64,000 nt of DNA. Source: Spirosoma telluris. Its GTDB lineage: Bacteria; Bacteroidota; Bacteroidia; Cytophagales; Spirosomataceae. The stretch spans positions 1,054,001 to 1,118,000 of the forward strand of contig QLII01000001.1 in the NCBI GenBank assembly GCA_003259005.1, read 5' to 3'. The notes beneath the pieces were generated by a model that made no database searches, was not told the DNA's origin, and worked only from the letters and a program-made list of their open reading frames with translations. Below, piece by piece: positions 53,191 through 62,197 of this stretch (within the stretch, counting starts at the first letter, position 1; every line of letters begins with the position of its first letter). Both the position numbers and the translations under genes were made by a program.

Positions 53191-53260
53191 ATTTGTAACA
53201 GATTAGATATATAAACTAATGTTACATAATTGAATTTACATTTCATACTTATTAATTCAC

Positions 53261-53292
53261 AAGACTACACGATAACTGTGTAGTCTTTTTTT
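53261..53292 (+). terminator. Rho-independent terminator after dapD
   Basis: The stem AAGACTACAC / GTGTAGTCTT with a seven-base loop is followed by seven T. It lies 71 bases after the dapD stop. Confidence 0.85.
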
Positions 53293-53408
53293 ATGTAAAT
53301 TATAGATGTAAAATGTAAATCGCATATAAATTTACATATACACTTGTGATTATCTGGTTTGTTTATTTACTTTGGTGATCAACTAGTTCTAAATTCCTGT
53401 AAACTGCC

Positions 53409-53909
53409 ATGACTATAAATGACAAAATTAAACAGATTCTTATCGACAAGAATTTAACTCCCTCATACTTTGCCGATGAAATTGGCGTTCAACGCTCCAG
53501 TATTTCCCACATTTTATCAGGACGAAACCGTCCTAGTTTTGATATTATTCAGAAAATAATCCGTCGTTTTCCTGAGTTAGGATACGAATGGATTATGGAA
53601 GAAGATAATCTTACGGCTAATCAGCCCGTACAAGCAAGCTATATTAATCGGGGAGTAGGGCGGCCTGCTCTGGATCGAACAGATCGATTTAGTACTACCC
53701 AATCGGCTAGCCCAGCTTATCCACCCCAACAATCAGGCATTCGTAGTCAGCGTAACGAGATTCCCCCATCAAGTGTACCCGTTCAACAACCAGTCGATGA
53801 ACAGATTTTCCCCGAACCAACTGCAAGTGTTTCGACCGAAAAGAAAGTCGAACGAATTCTTATCTTTTATACAGATGGGTCATTCCGGGAATACATGCCA
53901 ACTGCTTAA
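53409..53909 (+). CDS. XRE-family helix-turn-helix regulator
   Basis: Intact 166-residue protein. The helix-turn-helix covers about residues 1-65 (YFADEIGVQRSSISHILSGR is the recognition region). A long low-complexity Pro/Gln/Ser linker follows, and the end is a short folded tail VERILIFYTDGSFREYMPTA. The linker plus C-terminal strand resembles a small class of Bacteroidota regulators. Targets unknown. It stands alone between a terminator and a decayed gene pair. Confidence 0.85.
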   Translation: MTINDKIKQILIDKNLTPSYFADEIGVQRSSISHILSGRNRPSFDIIQKIIRRFPELGYEWIMEEDNLTANQPVQASYINRGVGRPALDRTDRFSTTQSASPAYPPQQSGIRSQRNEIPPSSVPVQQPVDEQIFPEPTASVSTEKKVERILIFYTDGSFREYMPTA

Positions 53910-53941
53910 ATCTTGCTTTCTCAATTTAGCGTTCATTCAAA

Positions 53942-54297
53942 TTAGCCATGTTCACCGGGCAGGGGCAAAACGGTAGGAGTATAACCGAAAAAATCCACCA
54001 GGTCCAGCTCTTCGACCTTTAAACCAGCAATATCGGCTGGCAACGCATCAGCTAGTTCAAAATAAGGCAACAACGAATCAGGGGCAGTTTACTCATCCTA
54101 CCAAGCTGATTACGGGGCAGCAACATGGTATCGACCGCCAATAAATGATCGCTACGCGCTGCGCCCACAATTCTGACCTCTCCGGAGAGGACACGCAGCA
54201 GGACTGGTTGTGGTAGTATGAGCTCTCGGCTATAATGAGCATCCTTCTTGCAGGCGATAAATACGTCGGCGACCTCCATATCCTTAAAGTTATGCAA
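53942..54297 (-). pseudogene. Remnant of AraC-type regulator, N-terminal cupin domain only
   Basis: The frame has ILPQPVLLRVLSGEVRIVGA and VDTMLLPRNQLGRMSKL, as in the sensor domain of AraC-family regulators. One base is missing near 54085; the restored frame reads PYFELADALPADIAGLKVEE and stops at 53942. The family's two helix-turn-helix motifs do not follow, and part of the sensor domain also seems absent. It starts directly after the epimerase remnant, a common gene pairing (oxidoreductase plus AraC). Decay is inferred from missing domains, not only from the frameshift. Confidence 0.6.
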
Positions 54298-55159
54298 TTA
54301 TTGATCTAGTAAGCGCAAGCGCATTAAACTCTCGGCGGTGGCCAACACGGCCTCTTCGGTCGAACGGGGTGACCAGTCCAGCAGGCGGATAGCCTTAGCA
54401 CTGGTCACGTTCATCATTCGGCCCAGCAACGGGATCATCGATTTAACCATAGGGTCTTTAAGGGCAGCTATATGCATCAACGCATTGGGCAGTTCTCTGG
54501 CGTTAACCTTGCTGGCGGCCTGAACCAGATGCGATTTCAGGATTTTAGCAATTTCAATTAGCCAGACACTTTCACCAGCCGTGGCAATAAAACGCTCGCC
54601 TTTGGCTGCCGGATGCGTCATGGCCCGCAGGTGCAGATCAGCAACATCACGGACATCAACGAAACCGGAGTTAATCTTGGGACAACCGGGCATTTTGCCG
54701 GTCAATAGATTTTTGATTAGATGGATCGAATGCGAATAATCGGGTCCCAATACCGGTCCCATGACGGTTACCGGGTTGACAGCCGAAAGCTCCAGTCCGT
54801 CGCCTTCCTGGTTAATAAACTCTCAGGCTGCCCGTTCAGCCAGTGTCTTTGATTTCTGATTAGCGGGCGCTTTACCCGCAACATTGGTCCAGATCGTTTC
54901 GTCATAGGGAACTGTTTGCGCCGGGTGGCCGTAAACGATAGCGCCGATGGCTGACGTCAAAACAACCCGTTTTATGCCCCCCGGATGCTCTAAGCACCCG
55001 TAACACGCCCTCTCGTGCCGGAATGATCATTTCATCCTCATGTTTGTACTGAACAATAGGCGTAGGCGAAGCAACGTGCAGTACGCAGGTACAATTACTG
55101 ACGGCGTCTGCCCAGTGGCGATCAGACGCCAGGTCAGCCTCCCAAAATGTTAACCGCAT
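54298..55159 (-). pseudogene. Decayed NAD-dependent epimerase/dihydroflavonol reductase-like gene
   Basis: Fragments match an extended short-chain dehydrogenase: CVLHVASPTPIVQYKHEDEM, then VVLTSAIGAIVYGHPAQTVP, SAVNPVTVMGPVLGPDYSHS and FVDVRDVADLHLRAMTHPAA. The lesions differ from elsewhere in the window. The NAD-binding GxxGxxG start (roughly 60 residues) is absent. A TGA replaces the expected Trp in ERAA-EFINQEG near 54821-54823. The frame change near 54978-54983 needs one base fewer (or two more), not one more. I judge it a true pseudogene. Confidence 0.7.
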
Positions 55160-55355
55160 TCGCGTTTAACTGGGTCTATGACTTTGTTGAAATGGGACAA
55201 TATGCTTTGTTGAAAAGGTGGGATGGTTTTGTCTCAACAAATCCACTTTATTGATGCTTTTTTCACGATTCGCAGACCATAAAATGTCCATTTAACGCTC
55301 AGAAAGGGCATTTTATCCTTAAACTAACCTAACTCCCTGTAAAGCAATACTTTAG

Positions 55356-55394
55356 TGTTCCACGTGGATAAGTTGTTGATAAGTCTGTGGATTA
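55356..55394. other. DnaA-box-like cluster with parS-like half site
   Basis: Read on the - strand, three 9-mers in the same direction, about one helical turn apart: TAATCCACA (55386-55394), TTATCAACA (55374-55382) and TTATCCACG (55363-55371). The last merges into TGTTCCACGTGGATAA (55356-55371), close to the ParB site consensus. An AT-rich stretch follows (55396-55448). A candidate origin or DnaA-controlled promoter, unproven. Confidence 0.4.
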
Positions 55395-55448
55395 GACCAA
55401 TTATTTTGTTGTATAATTTATATTATGTTAAGTAAAGTTTTCATTAAA

Positions 55449-55480
55449 TAGGGCCGACCTCTTTAAAGCCGACCCTATCC
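55449..55480 (-). terminator. Terminator after the TPR gene
   Basis: Read on the - strand the stem ATAGGGTCGGC / GTCGGCCCTAT forms 11 pairs with two G-U, a short loop, and TTTAAT beyond. It begins a few bases past the stop at 55484. Confidence 0.65.
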
Positions 55481-55483
55481 TTC

Positions 55484-56932
55484 TTATTTACTCTCGATAC
55501 AAACGATCTTCTTCTCTTCGTACTGCTTCAGAATATTCTCCGTATTCGTCAAATTTTCTGTTACCTCAGCTTCATCCTTAATCGACTTGGCTTTCTGGAA
55601 GTATGGCAGCGATTGTTTGAATTTACCACAAACTTTACCATCTAGTTCTTTACCACTTTTATTATACTCAGCCATATCCATCTTATCCACATTCCGCTTC
55701 ATTTCAACAGCCCGGTTGAATATCCATACGGCCATGTTAAAGTTGGCATCGAAGTTATTGGGATCAACAGCCAGCGCTTTTTCCAGATATTGTTTCTCTA
55801 AGTTATAGTTCTCCATCTGGGTCTGCTTCAGATCCGCCAGCTTTTTCTCATTGGCAGCCGCTGCCGATGCATTAGCTGCCGCTTCTTTAGCTGCCGCTTC
55901 TAAAGTAGCCATTTCTCCTTTTTGCTCCGTCAGTCTTTTCTGAACATCGGCTAATTGGCGTTTCAACTCTGCGTTTTTGGGCTGCTTCTTAATCGAAGCA
56001 CTCAACCGGGCGATTTCGCTGTTATAGGCATCGATGATACTCTTCGAATCGGCAAGCTGCTTAGCTGTATTGCCGCCTTTCTTTGAATCACCTTCCAGCT
56101 TTCTAACCTCTTCATCCGCCTTGTGGCCGATGTTGTTATAAACGATTGACAGGTTTACCAGATTCTGGACATTATTCGGATCTTTTTCTACCATCTGCTT
56201 CATGCCCGAAATGGCTTCTTCCATCCGGTTCGTCGACAGCATAATATTGATCTTCTCATTGGCCAGATCTTTATTGGCCGGGGCCAGCGCAATCCCTTTG
56301 TCCAAGGTAGCCAACGCCTTATCAATCTCGTTATCGCCCCGATACAACATAGCCAGTGAACCATAAATGGCTACGTCTTTCCCGCCACCAGCGATGTATT
56401 TTTCCAGTTGCGCTTTAGCGGTTGTATTGTCCTTCACCTGCTGGGCTGCAATGGCCGAATAGAGGGGTGCTAACGTATCCTTCGGGTTAATATCCCCCGC
56501 CATCGTCAACGATTTGATCGCATCCGCATAGTTTTTAGCCTGAAACTTAGCTACCCCTTGTTGCATAAAGGCACCGTAGAGACCTGGACTCTTCAAGGCT
56601 TCCTCAGCTTCTTTGGCCAACTTACCCGGCGCACCTTTCTTATCCTTATCCAATTCGATTACTTTCTTATAGGATTCGTATGCGGTGGTGGCTGCGGCAG
56701 AATCAATCTTTACATAGCCACTACTCGCAATGCCCTGATAGGTTTTGGCACGATCCATCCAGGTACTGGCTTTGGCAGACGCTTTCGCATCCGTAATATC
56801 CTTATCGCTTTTTTCCTTATCCTTCTTAACGGCCTCCATTGCAGCAGCATCTACCGCAGATGTGCCAGCCTGTTGTGCGCGTACACCTACTGCCAGGCAA
56901 CACGCGACGAGCATTACAAAAACTTGTTTCAT
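55484..56932 (-). CDS. Exported tetratricopeptide-repeat protein
   Basis: Intact 482-residue protein with signal MKQVFVMLVACCLAVGVRAQ. Several TPR-like units follow (for example FMQQGVAKFQAKNYADAIKS, AIYGSLAMLYRGDNEIDKAL, VQNLVNLSIVYNNIGHKADE). A coiled-coil, Ala/Lys/Glu-rich insert lies around residues 290-370, then a final TPR (LEKALAVDPNNFDANFNMAV). Very Lys-rich. Probably a periplasmic scaffold; no enzyme motif. It lies downstream of gyrA on the same strand with a 143-base gap. Confidence 0.85.
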   Translation of the reverse strand: MKQVFVMLVACCLAVGVRAQQAGTSAVDAAAMEAVKKDKEKSDKDITDAKASAKASTWMDRAKTYQGIASSGYVKIDSAAATTAYESYKKVIELDKDKKGAPGKLAKEAEEALKSPGLYGAFMQQGVAKFQAKNYADAIKSLTMAGDINPKDTLAPLYSAIAAQQVKDNTTAKAQLEKYIAGGGKDVAIYGSLAMLYRGDNEIDKALATLDKGIALAPANKDLANEKINIMLSTNRMEEAISGMKQMVEKDPNNVQNLVNLSIVYNNIGHKADEEVRKLEGDSKKGGNTAKQLADSKSIIDAYNSEIARLSASIKKQPKNAELKRQLADVQKRLTEQKGEMATLEAAAKEAAANASAAAANEKKLADLKQTQMENYNLEKQYLEKALAVDPNNFDANFNMAVWIFNRAVEMKRNVDKMDMAEYNKSGKELDGKVCGKFKQSLPYFQKAKSIKDEAEVTENLTNTENILKQYEEKKIVCIESK

Positions 56933-57075
56933 GTGTAAATCGGGGTTGTGTTATTATTTCAGAAACGAAATTACGGAATCTGTCTGTATAAGCATGACCT
57001 GCTCTAAATTGTTTGAGCCGTCTGGCTGATTATCAATCAATCCAGACGGCTCAATAGGAGCACAAATCCCGCTCG

Positions 57076-59586
57076 CTAGTCAACAACAGCTTCTGATTCT
57101 GTGGGGCCTGCCTCCTCCCCTTCTTCCTGTTTAATTTTAGTGACCGACGATATCTCATCCCCATCACGCAGACTAATCAGTCGTACGCCCTGGGTATTCC
57201 GGCCAATCACACTGATTTCACTAACCGGAGTCCGAATGGCGATACCCGATTTATTAATGATCATCAAATCGTCTGTATCGGCAACGTCCAGCACGCCAAC
57301 TAACCGACCTACTTTTTCGGTTACTTTTAACGTACCTACGCCTTTGGCCCCTCGGTTTGTGATCCGATACTCATCAATATCAGAGCGTTTCCCGTAGCCA
57401 TTCCGGGAAATTACCAGCAGTTGGGCTTCTGGTGATGATAGACATACCATCCCTACAACGTGGTCGGTTGGATCGTCCTCATCGAGCGAGATACCCCGTA
57501 CACCAGCGGCTGTGCGTCCCATCGGGCGCACACGACTTTCATTGAAGCGAACGGCCTTTCCGGCACTCGACGCAATCACAATTTCGTTATCCCCGTTCGT
57601 CATGCATACACCGATCAGTTGGTCATCTTCATCAATGGTGATGGCAATGATCCCGTTCTGACGGGGCCGGGAGTAAGCCTCCAGCATCGTTTTCTTGATC
57701 GTGCCCTGCCGGGTACACATCACAATGTAGTTATTGTTGATGTAGTCCTCGTTCTTAAGATCGGTCACGTTAATCACCGCCCGGACTTTATCATCGGACT
57801 CGATATTAATAAAGTTAGCCAATGGCCGCCCTTTCGAGATCCGTGAGCCTTCGGGTAATTCGTAAACGGGTAACCAGTATAAGCGTCCTTTCTGGGTAAA
57901 CGCCAGCAGGGTGTTGTGCATGGTAGCCGTGAACAGATGCTCCGTAAAATCTTCTTCTTTCGTAGCCGCAGCCTTAGCCCCTACTCCTCCCCGTCCCTGT
58001 GAACGATATTCGGTGGTGGGGGTTCGTTTGATATAGCCTTCGTGCGAGATGGTAATTACCATGTCCTCATCGGCGATTAACGACAGGTCGCTGATGTTCC
58101 CATCCCAAGTGGATTGATCTCCGTCCGACGTTGATCGCCATAGCGGGCGCGGATATCGATCAACTCGTCTTTGATCACCTGACGTTTGCGTTCTTCACTG
58201 GCCAGAATTTCCCGGAGATCCGTGATTTCACGCATCAACTCATCGTATTCAGCCTGAAGCTTATCCCGCTCCAGTCCGGTTAACCGTTGCAGACGCATTT
58301 CCAGGATGGCCTTCGCCTGAACATCGCTCAACGAAAACTGCTCCATCAGACCCGTCCGGGCTACCTCCGTATCGCGTGAGGAACGAATCAGGCTAATCAC
58401 AGCGTCGATATTATCCAAGGCAATCAACAGGCCCTCTAAAATATGCGCCCGTTTTTCAGCTTCCCGGAGTTCATACTGTGTCCGACGTGTAACTACTTCG
58501 AACCGATGCTCGACGTAGTACTTCATCATATCCTTCAGGTTCAGCAACATGGGACGCCCTTTTACGAGCGCGACGTTGTTGATACTAAACGACGATTGCA
58601 GCGCGGTATGCTTGTACAGGTTATTCAGAACAACGTTCGGAATCGCATCTTTCCGGAGGTCATACACAACCCGAAGGCCATCCCGATCCGATTCGTCCCG
58701 GAAAGCCGCAATCCCTTCGATCTTTTTGTCGTTGATGAGCTCAGCGGTTTTTTCCAGCATCACCGCCTTGTTGACCATGTACGGTACGTCCGTGACGATG
58801 ATCTGGGTTTTGCCTTTGTTTTCTTCAATGGTTGCATGAGCCCGCATGACGACGCGTCCACGGCCGGTTTTGAAGGCTGACTTAACCCCCTCCATGCCAT
58901 AAATCGTGGCTCCCGTTGGAAAGTCGGGGGCTTTCACATACTGCATCAGTTCCTCTACCGTAATATCGTTGTTGTCCAGATAGGCAATAATGCCATCCAC
59001 GATTTCGGTCAGGTTATGGGGAGCCATGTTGGTGGCCATCCCGACGGCAATCCCCGATGAGCCGTTGAGCAGCAGATTGGGTAGTTTACCGGGCATGACG
59101 GTTGGTTCTTCGAGCGAATCATCGAAGTTCGGCTGAAAATCAACCGTTTCTTTGTAGATGTCGTTCAGAACTTCCTCCGCAATTCGTTTTAGCCGTGCTT
59201 CGGTATATCGCATGGCGGCTGGTGAGTCGCCATCAATAGAACCAAAGTTTCCCTGGCCATCGACCAATGGATACCGCAACGACCAATCCTGGGCCATCCG
59301 CACCATCGTATCGTAGACGGAGGAATCGCCATGGGGGTGATATTTACCAAGTACTTCCCCAACGATACGAGCCGATTTCTTGTGGGTTTGTTGTAACTAA
59401 CCCCAGTTCAGCCATTCCGAACAACACCCGACGGTGAACCGGCTTCAGGCCGTCACGAACGTCGGGGAGGGCGCGTGAAATGATAACCGACATTGAATAG
59501 TCAATGTAGGCACCACGCATTTCGTCCTCAATGTTAATGGGAATGATGTTACTGGGAGCTTCGAGGTCGGGATTTTCTTCCGCCAT
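57076..59586 (-). CDS. gyrA: DNA gyrase subunit A (three frameshifts)
   Basis: Essential type II topoisomerase subunit of about 837 residues. [20 protein letters not shown] and [15 protein letters not shown] start the breakage-reunion domain; [17 protein letters not shown] is the quinolone-determining region with the wild-type Ser; the catalytic Tyr is in [12 protein letters not shown]. The C-terminal pinwheel contains a GyrA-box-like [13 protein letters not shown] and blades such as [20 protein letters not shown], and ends in an acidic tail. Missing bases are in the C run 59401-59404, the G run 59384-59386 and the C run 58104-58106. Confidence 0.95.
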
Positions 59587-59970
59587 TGTTAAAGGGGTTT
59601 CGCAGAAAATTACTATTCCGGCTTACACAGTCTGTGCAAACCACGCTATAGACAAATATACAAAATTTTCAGGAGAAAAGAGAAATAAACCCGTAATAAC
59701 GGGCCTAAATGGACTAGAGAAGCGATAAAATTATAGTTTCTAATCCGATTAAATTCCTTCCCTGAAAACATCATCATCTAAATGAAATACAATTATATTT
59801 CAACTAAAACGTATCAAATCTGAGGTATGGTGAACACGTTGTCGAAAGAGGTTTTTCTGAGTAAAGTCTCTTGGTCGACTCATTTCATCCATATGCTTAA
59901 CTTACAGGGTATTTCGTAACGACAAAATGAGTAATTTTACTAGCTATGCATAACAAAATAATATAGCATC
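59587..59970. other. Divergent intergenic region of gyrA and a hypothetical gene
   Basis: Apart from a TAnnTTTG-like promoter word at 59653-59660 and a short stem CCCGTAATAACGGG at 59690-59703, I see no gene or repeat here. Confidence 0.5.
59653..59660 (-). promoter_or_regulatory. Candidate gyrA promoter -7 element
   Basis: Reads TATATTTG on the - strand, matching the Bacteroidota TAnnTTTG -7 consensus, about 67 bases upstream of the gyrA start. No clean TTG -33 element is seen. Confidence 0.4.
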
Positions 59971-60450
59971 ATGATCACTCGGGAGTTAGATTCCTACTAC
60001 ACCATGACCCTATTTCTAAAGGCAATCACTCAAGATGGTCAGCTGCGAGATTTTGCCTTTGACTTCCATGAGCTAGAGAAGACTTTTGATTTCTTAAGTT
60101 CGATCGTCTCCAAAGGGGAAACATTACTCGAGGCCTATATCATTGATGAAGAAGGTGGTCATACGCCACTGCCCGTTGCTGCCTTTGACGGGCAACCCTT
60201 CTCCGAAACGATACTAGAACTCCAACGAGAATGGCTTTTGGCCTTGCAGGTGTCAGGAAGTTCCTTAATTTCTGACGAGTGTCGCAAGTTGCGTCTTAAA
60301 CGAATGAACCTACTGAAAGCATCTCTGGTTGATTCGCAGCGAATGCTTTGTTCGCTTGATAAGTTGTACAAACGCACAGAGGAGCGGTTTACTATAGGTT
60401 CGGCAAAAACGTATATGCTACAACGGTATAGCATCATGATCACTCGGGAG
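59962..60450. repeat. Exact 24-bp direct repeat framing a gene
   Basis: TATAGCATCATGATCACTCGGGAG occurs at 59962-59985, across the start codon of the hypothetical gene, and again at 60427-60450 near its 3' end, in the same reading frame (MITRE and SIMITRE). The copies are 465 bases apart. Confidence 0.85.
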
Positions 60451-60519
60451 AAAGCCTTCTTTCACCAATTGCGGGTATATCATCAACTTGCCTTTATGCG
60501 GTATCACCAACTAAAGTAG
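59971..60519 (+). CDS. Hypothetical protein, 182 residues
   Basis: Intact soluble-looking protein, no signal peptide. The first half has FDFHELEKTFDFLSSIVSKG and a mixed alpha/beta look. The second half is strongly helical and basic (RKLRLKRMNLLKASLVDSQR, YKRTEERF). The N-terminal MITRE and the internal SIMITREK near residue 153 come from an exact 24-bp direct repeat. The real start could lie elsewhere if the repeat was copied there secondarily. No family recognised. Confidence 0.6.
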   Translation: MITRELDSYYTMTLFLKAITQDGQLRDFAFDFHELEKTFDFLSSIVSKGETLLEAYIIDEEGGHTPLPVAAFDGQPFSETILELQREWLLALQVSGSSLISDECRKLRLKRMNLLKASLVDSQRMLCSLDKLYKRTEERFTIGSAKTYMLQRYSIMITREKAFFHQLRVYHQLAFMRYHQLK

Positions 60520-60552
60520 AACCTTAACTTAGTACCCAGTTAACTAGAACCA

Positions 60553-61002
60553 CTATCCCTTTATCCGGGGATCGAATGCAAAGGGCTCGGTCTGTAGCAA
60601 GGTAATCCGGGTAAAATCGGGATGGGCCGGGTTGATCAGAAAATTCCACTCATTGGGAATAATAGCAGAAGGCACCTTCAATAAAGCAGATCGGCCGTTT
60701 CGAAGCCACTCCCCTCCTATCCGCTGACAGGCATCGTACTGTTGAAAGTCAAACCAGTTAGCAGGCAGATTTCCAGATGAAATCGTCTCAACCGGAAGTA
60801 GATCGGGCACGCTGATAACCATAACCCGGAAGTCCGCTAAAAGCCCCTCCCCGCTTCGGTGAACCACATTTTCGAGACAGGCTAAGGCTCGCGTCGCTGC
60901 GGTGTAGATAACGAATTGACCACGACTGTTCCAACGGGCGGCTCCACCCGAGGCAACTAATCGGTCAGCATATAGTGTCTTTGTAATTCGATAAACAAGC
61001 AT
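60553..61002 (-). CDS. RES-domain toxin of a type II toxin-antitoxin system
   Basis: Intact 149-residue protein. LVYRITKTLYA has the RES Arg; ARWNSRGQFVIYTAATRALA and CLENVVHRSGEG hold the Glu region; EWNFLINPAHPDFTRI is the C-terminal motif. RES toxins (MbcT/Res group) degrade NAD+ or modify proteins using it. It sits five bases after the cognate Xre antitoxin gene, in the usual antitoxin-first order. The usual Ser in the last motif is not obvious (WNF where SRNY-like sequence is common), so activity should not be assumed. Confidence 0.9.
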   Translation of the reverse strand: MLVYRITKTLYADRLVASGGAARWNSRGQFVIYTAATRALACLENVVHRSGEGLLADFRVMVISVPDLLPVETISSGNLPANWFDFQQYDACQRIGGEWLRNGRSALLKVPSAIIPNEWNFLINPAHPDFTRITLLQTEPFAFDPRIKG

Positions 61003-61007
61003 CCAAC

Positions 61008-61391
61008 TTATGCCAAATCACCATATTCAATGCGGATGACCTCATCCATAACTAAGTCGATACCCCCTGAGGTATGCAGCAACTCAAAAGGAACCTGATT
61101 GCCTAATCCATAAGCGGGTTTGTCCATCCACCGTCGGAAGGAATCAGCCGAACCAAACACCAATTCGCCGGTCTGGAACAACGACATTATTTTAAGCACT
61201 TTCTCACTATCCTGCGGGTTTAGTTTCCGATGCTCCCGCTCATACCGCTGAAACGTTTTCAGGGAGGTATCGAACACCTCCGCCAGTTGTTCACGTTTAT
61301 AACCGGTCAGGTTAACGATATCGAAGAATCGGGTAGCGGGAACCCCTTTGAGAGCGGAGAAAACAAGCGCTGTGCGATCAGGTAGTACCAT
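61008..61391 (-). CDS. Xre/MbcA/ParS-type antitoxin with DUF2384 domain
   Basis: About 127 residues from MVLPDRTAL (61391); an ATG at 61424 would add 11 residues. The N-terminal Xre-like helix-turn-helix is YKREQLAEVFDTSLKTFQRY. The C-terminal toxin-binding domain reads SFRRWMDKPAYGLGNQVPFE, then LLHTSGGIDLVMDEVIRIEYG. It should neutralise the adjacent RES protein and repress the operon. Two TTTGTCT-containing direct repeats lie just upstream. Confidence 0.9.
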   Translation of the reverse strand: MVLPDRTALVFSALKGVPATRFFDIVNLTGYKREQLAEVFDTSLKTFQRYEREHRKLNPQDSEKVLKIMSLFQTGELVFGSADSFRRWMDKPAYGLGNQVPFELLHTSGGIDLVMDEVIRIEYGDLA

Positions 61392-61408
61392 AGGACAAAC
61401 ATAGGAAT

Positions 61409-61441
61409 TTTGTCTGGTAAACACAGAAATTTGTCTAACAA
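61409..61441. promoter_or_regulatory. Candidate autoregulatory operator of the RES/Xre operon
   Basis: Two 12-base direct repeats, TTTGTCTGGTAA and TTTGTCTAACAA, 21 bases apart (two helical turns), directly upstream of the antitoxin start. A TAnnTTTG-like word (TATGTTTG, - strand) is at 61396-61403. Confidence 0.42.
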
Positions 61442-61522
61442 TTCAAAAAATCTCTTTCTCTTTAAAACCTAACTGTATTCCTATGGTTTTAGGATAATAG
61501 TAACCATTTAATTAATCACGTT

Positions 61523-62101
61523 ATGAAAAAGGTAAGTTTAATTGTATTGCTAGCGGTTAGCACCCTGAGTTTTCAGGCCTGTAGCAGCAAAAAGACAGAA
61601 AGTACGGACAGCGTTGAAAACGCCGAAAAGTCCAATGAATCCAAAGAAGAGGCTGGTACCGGCCAGGCCGAAGATACCAATGAGTTTGCGGTAAAGGCCG
61701 CTAACGGGGGTATGCTGGAAGTCGAACTAGGCCGACTGGCTCAAGAAAAAGCGGCTAGTAAAGATGTCAAAGATTTTGGGGCTATGATGGTCAAAGATCA
61801 CTCCAAAGCCAATGAAGAATTAAAGACTATAGCCGCCACGCAGAATATTACCCTGCCCTCAACCCTCGGTGAGGATGAACAAAAGCATGTAAACGAGATG
61901 GCGAAACTATCCGGTGCCGAATTCGACAAGAAGTATGTGAGCATGATGGTGGATGACCATAAAGACGACATCGACGAGTTTAAAAAGGCAGCAGATGACG
62001 AAAAAACGAATCCAGCCGTCAAAGACTTTGCCACGAAGACGCTGCCTACCCTGCAAAAGCATATGGATGCGATCAACGCAATCGACAAGAAAATGAAGTA
62101 A
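61523..62101 (+). CDS. DUF4142 domain-containing lipoprotein
   Basis: Intact 192-residue protein. The signal ends in a lipobox-like SFQACSS; an acidic Ser/Glu linker follows. The DUF4142 four-helix domain covers EFAVKAANGGMLEVELGRLA, KDFGAMMVKDHSKANEELK, and DKKYVSMMVDDHKDDIDEFK. The His/Asp/Glu pattern in helices suggests a ferritin-like fold. DUF4142 proteins are envelope proteins often linked to stress; function unknown. A strong hairpin terminator follows. Confidence 0.92.
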   Translation: MKKVSLIVLLAVSTLSFQACSSKKTESTDSVENAEKSNESKEEAGTGQAEDTNEFAVKAANGGMLEVELGRLAQEKAASKDVKDFGAMMVKDHSKANEELKTIAATQNITLPSTLGEDEQKHVNEMAKLSGAEFDKKYVSMMVDDHKDDIDEFKKAADDEKTNPAVKDFATKTLPTLQKHMDAINAIDKKMK

Positions 62102-62125
62102 TTCCTGTCGTCATACGACTGTCTG

Positions 62126-62190
62126 AAAACCAACGGCCTTTGTGCAATAGCGTGTAGAGCACGTTAGCGCACAAAGGCCGTTGGTTTTTT
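62126..62190. terminator. Bidirectional terminator with perfect 20-bp arms
   Basis: Arms 62126-62145 and 62169-62188 (AAAACCAACGGCCTTTGTGC and its complement) enclose a 23-base loop and end in T runs on both strands. The DUF4142 and VOC genes converge here. Confidence 0.9.
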
Positions 62191-62197
62191 GGAATAT

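Noticed and set aside
57076..59586. gyrA, topA, gap, dapD, menD and folC as pseudogenes
   Set aside because: Each is complete in domains and motifs and broken only by single missing bases in homopolymers. Loss of so many essential genes together is not credible.
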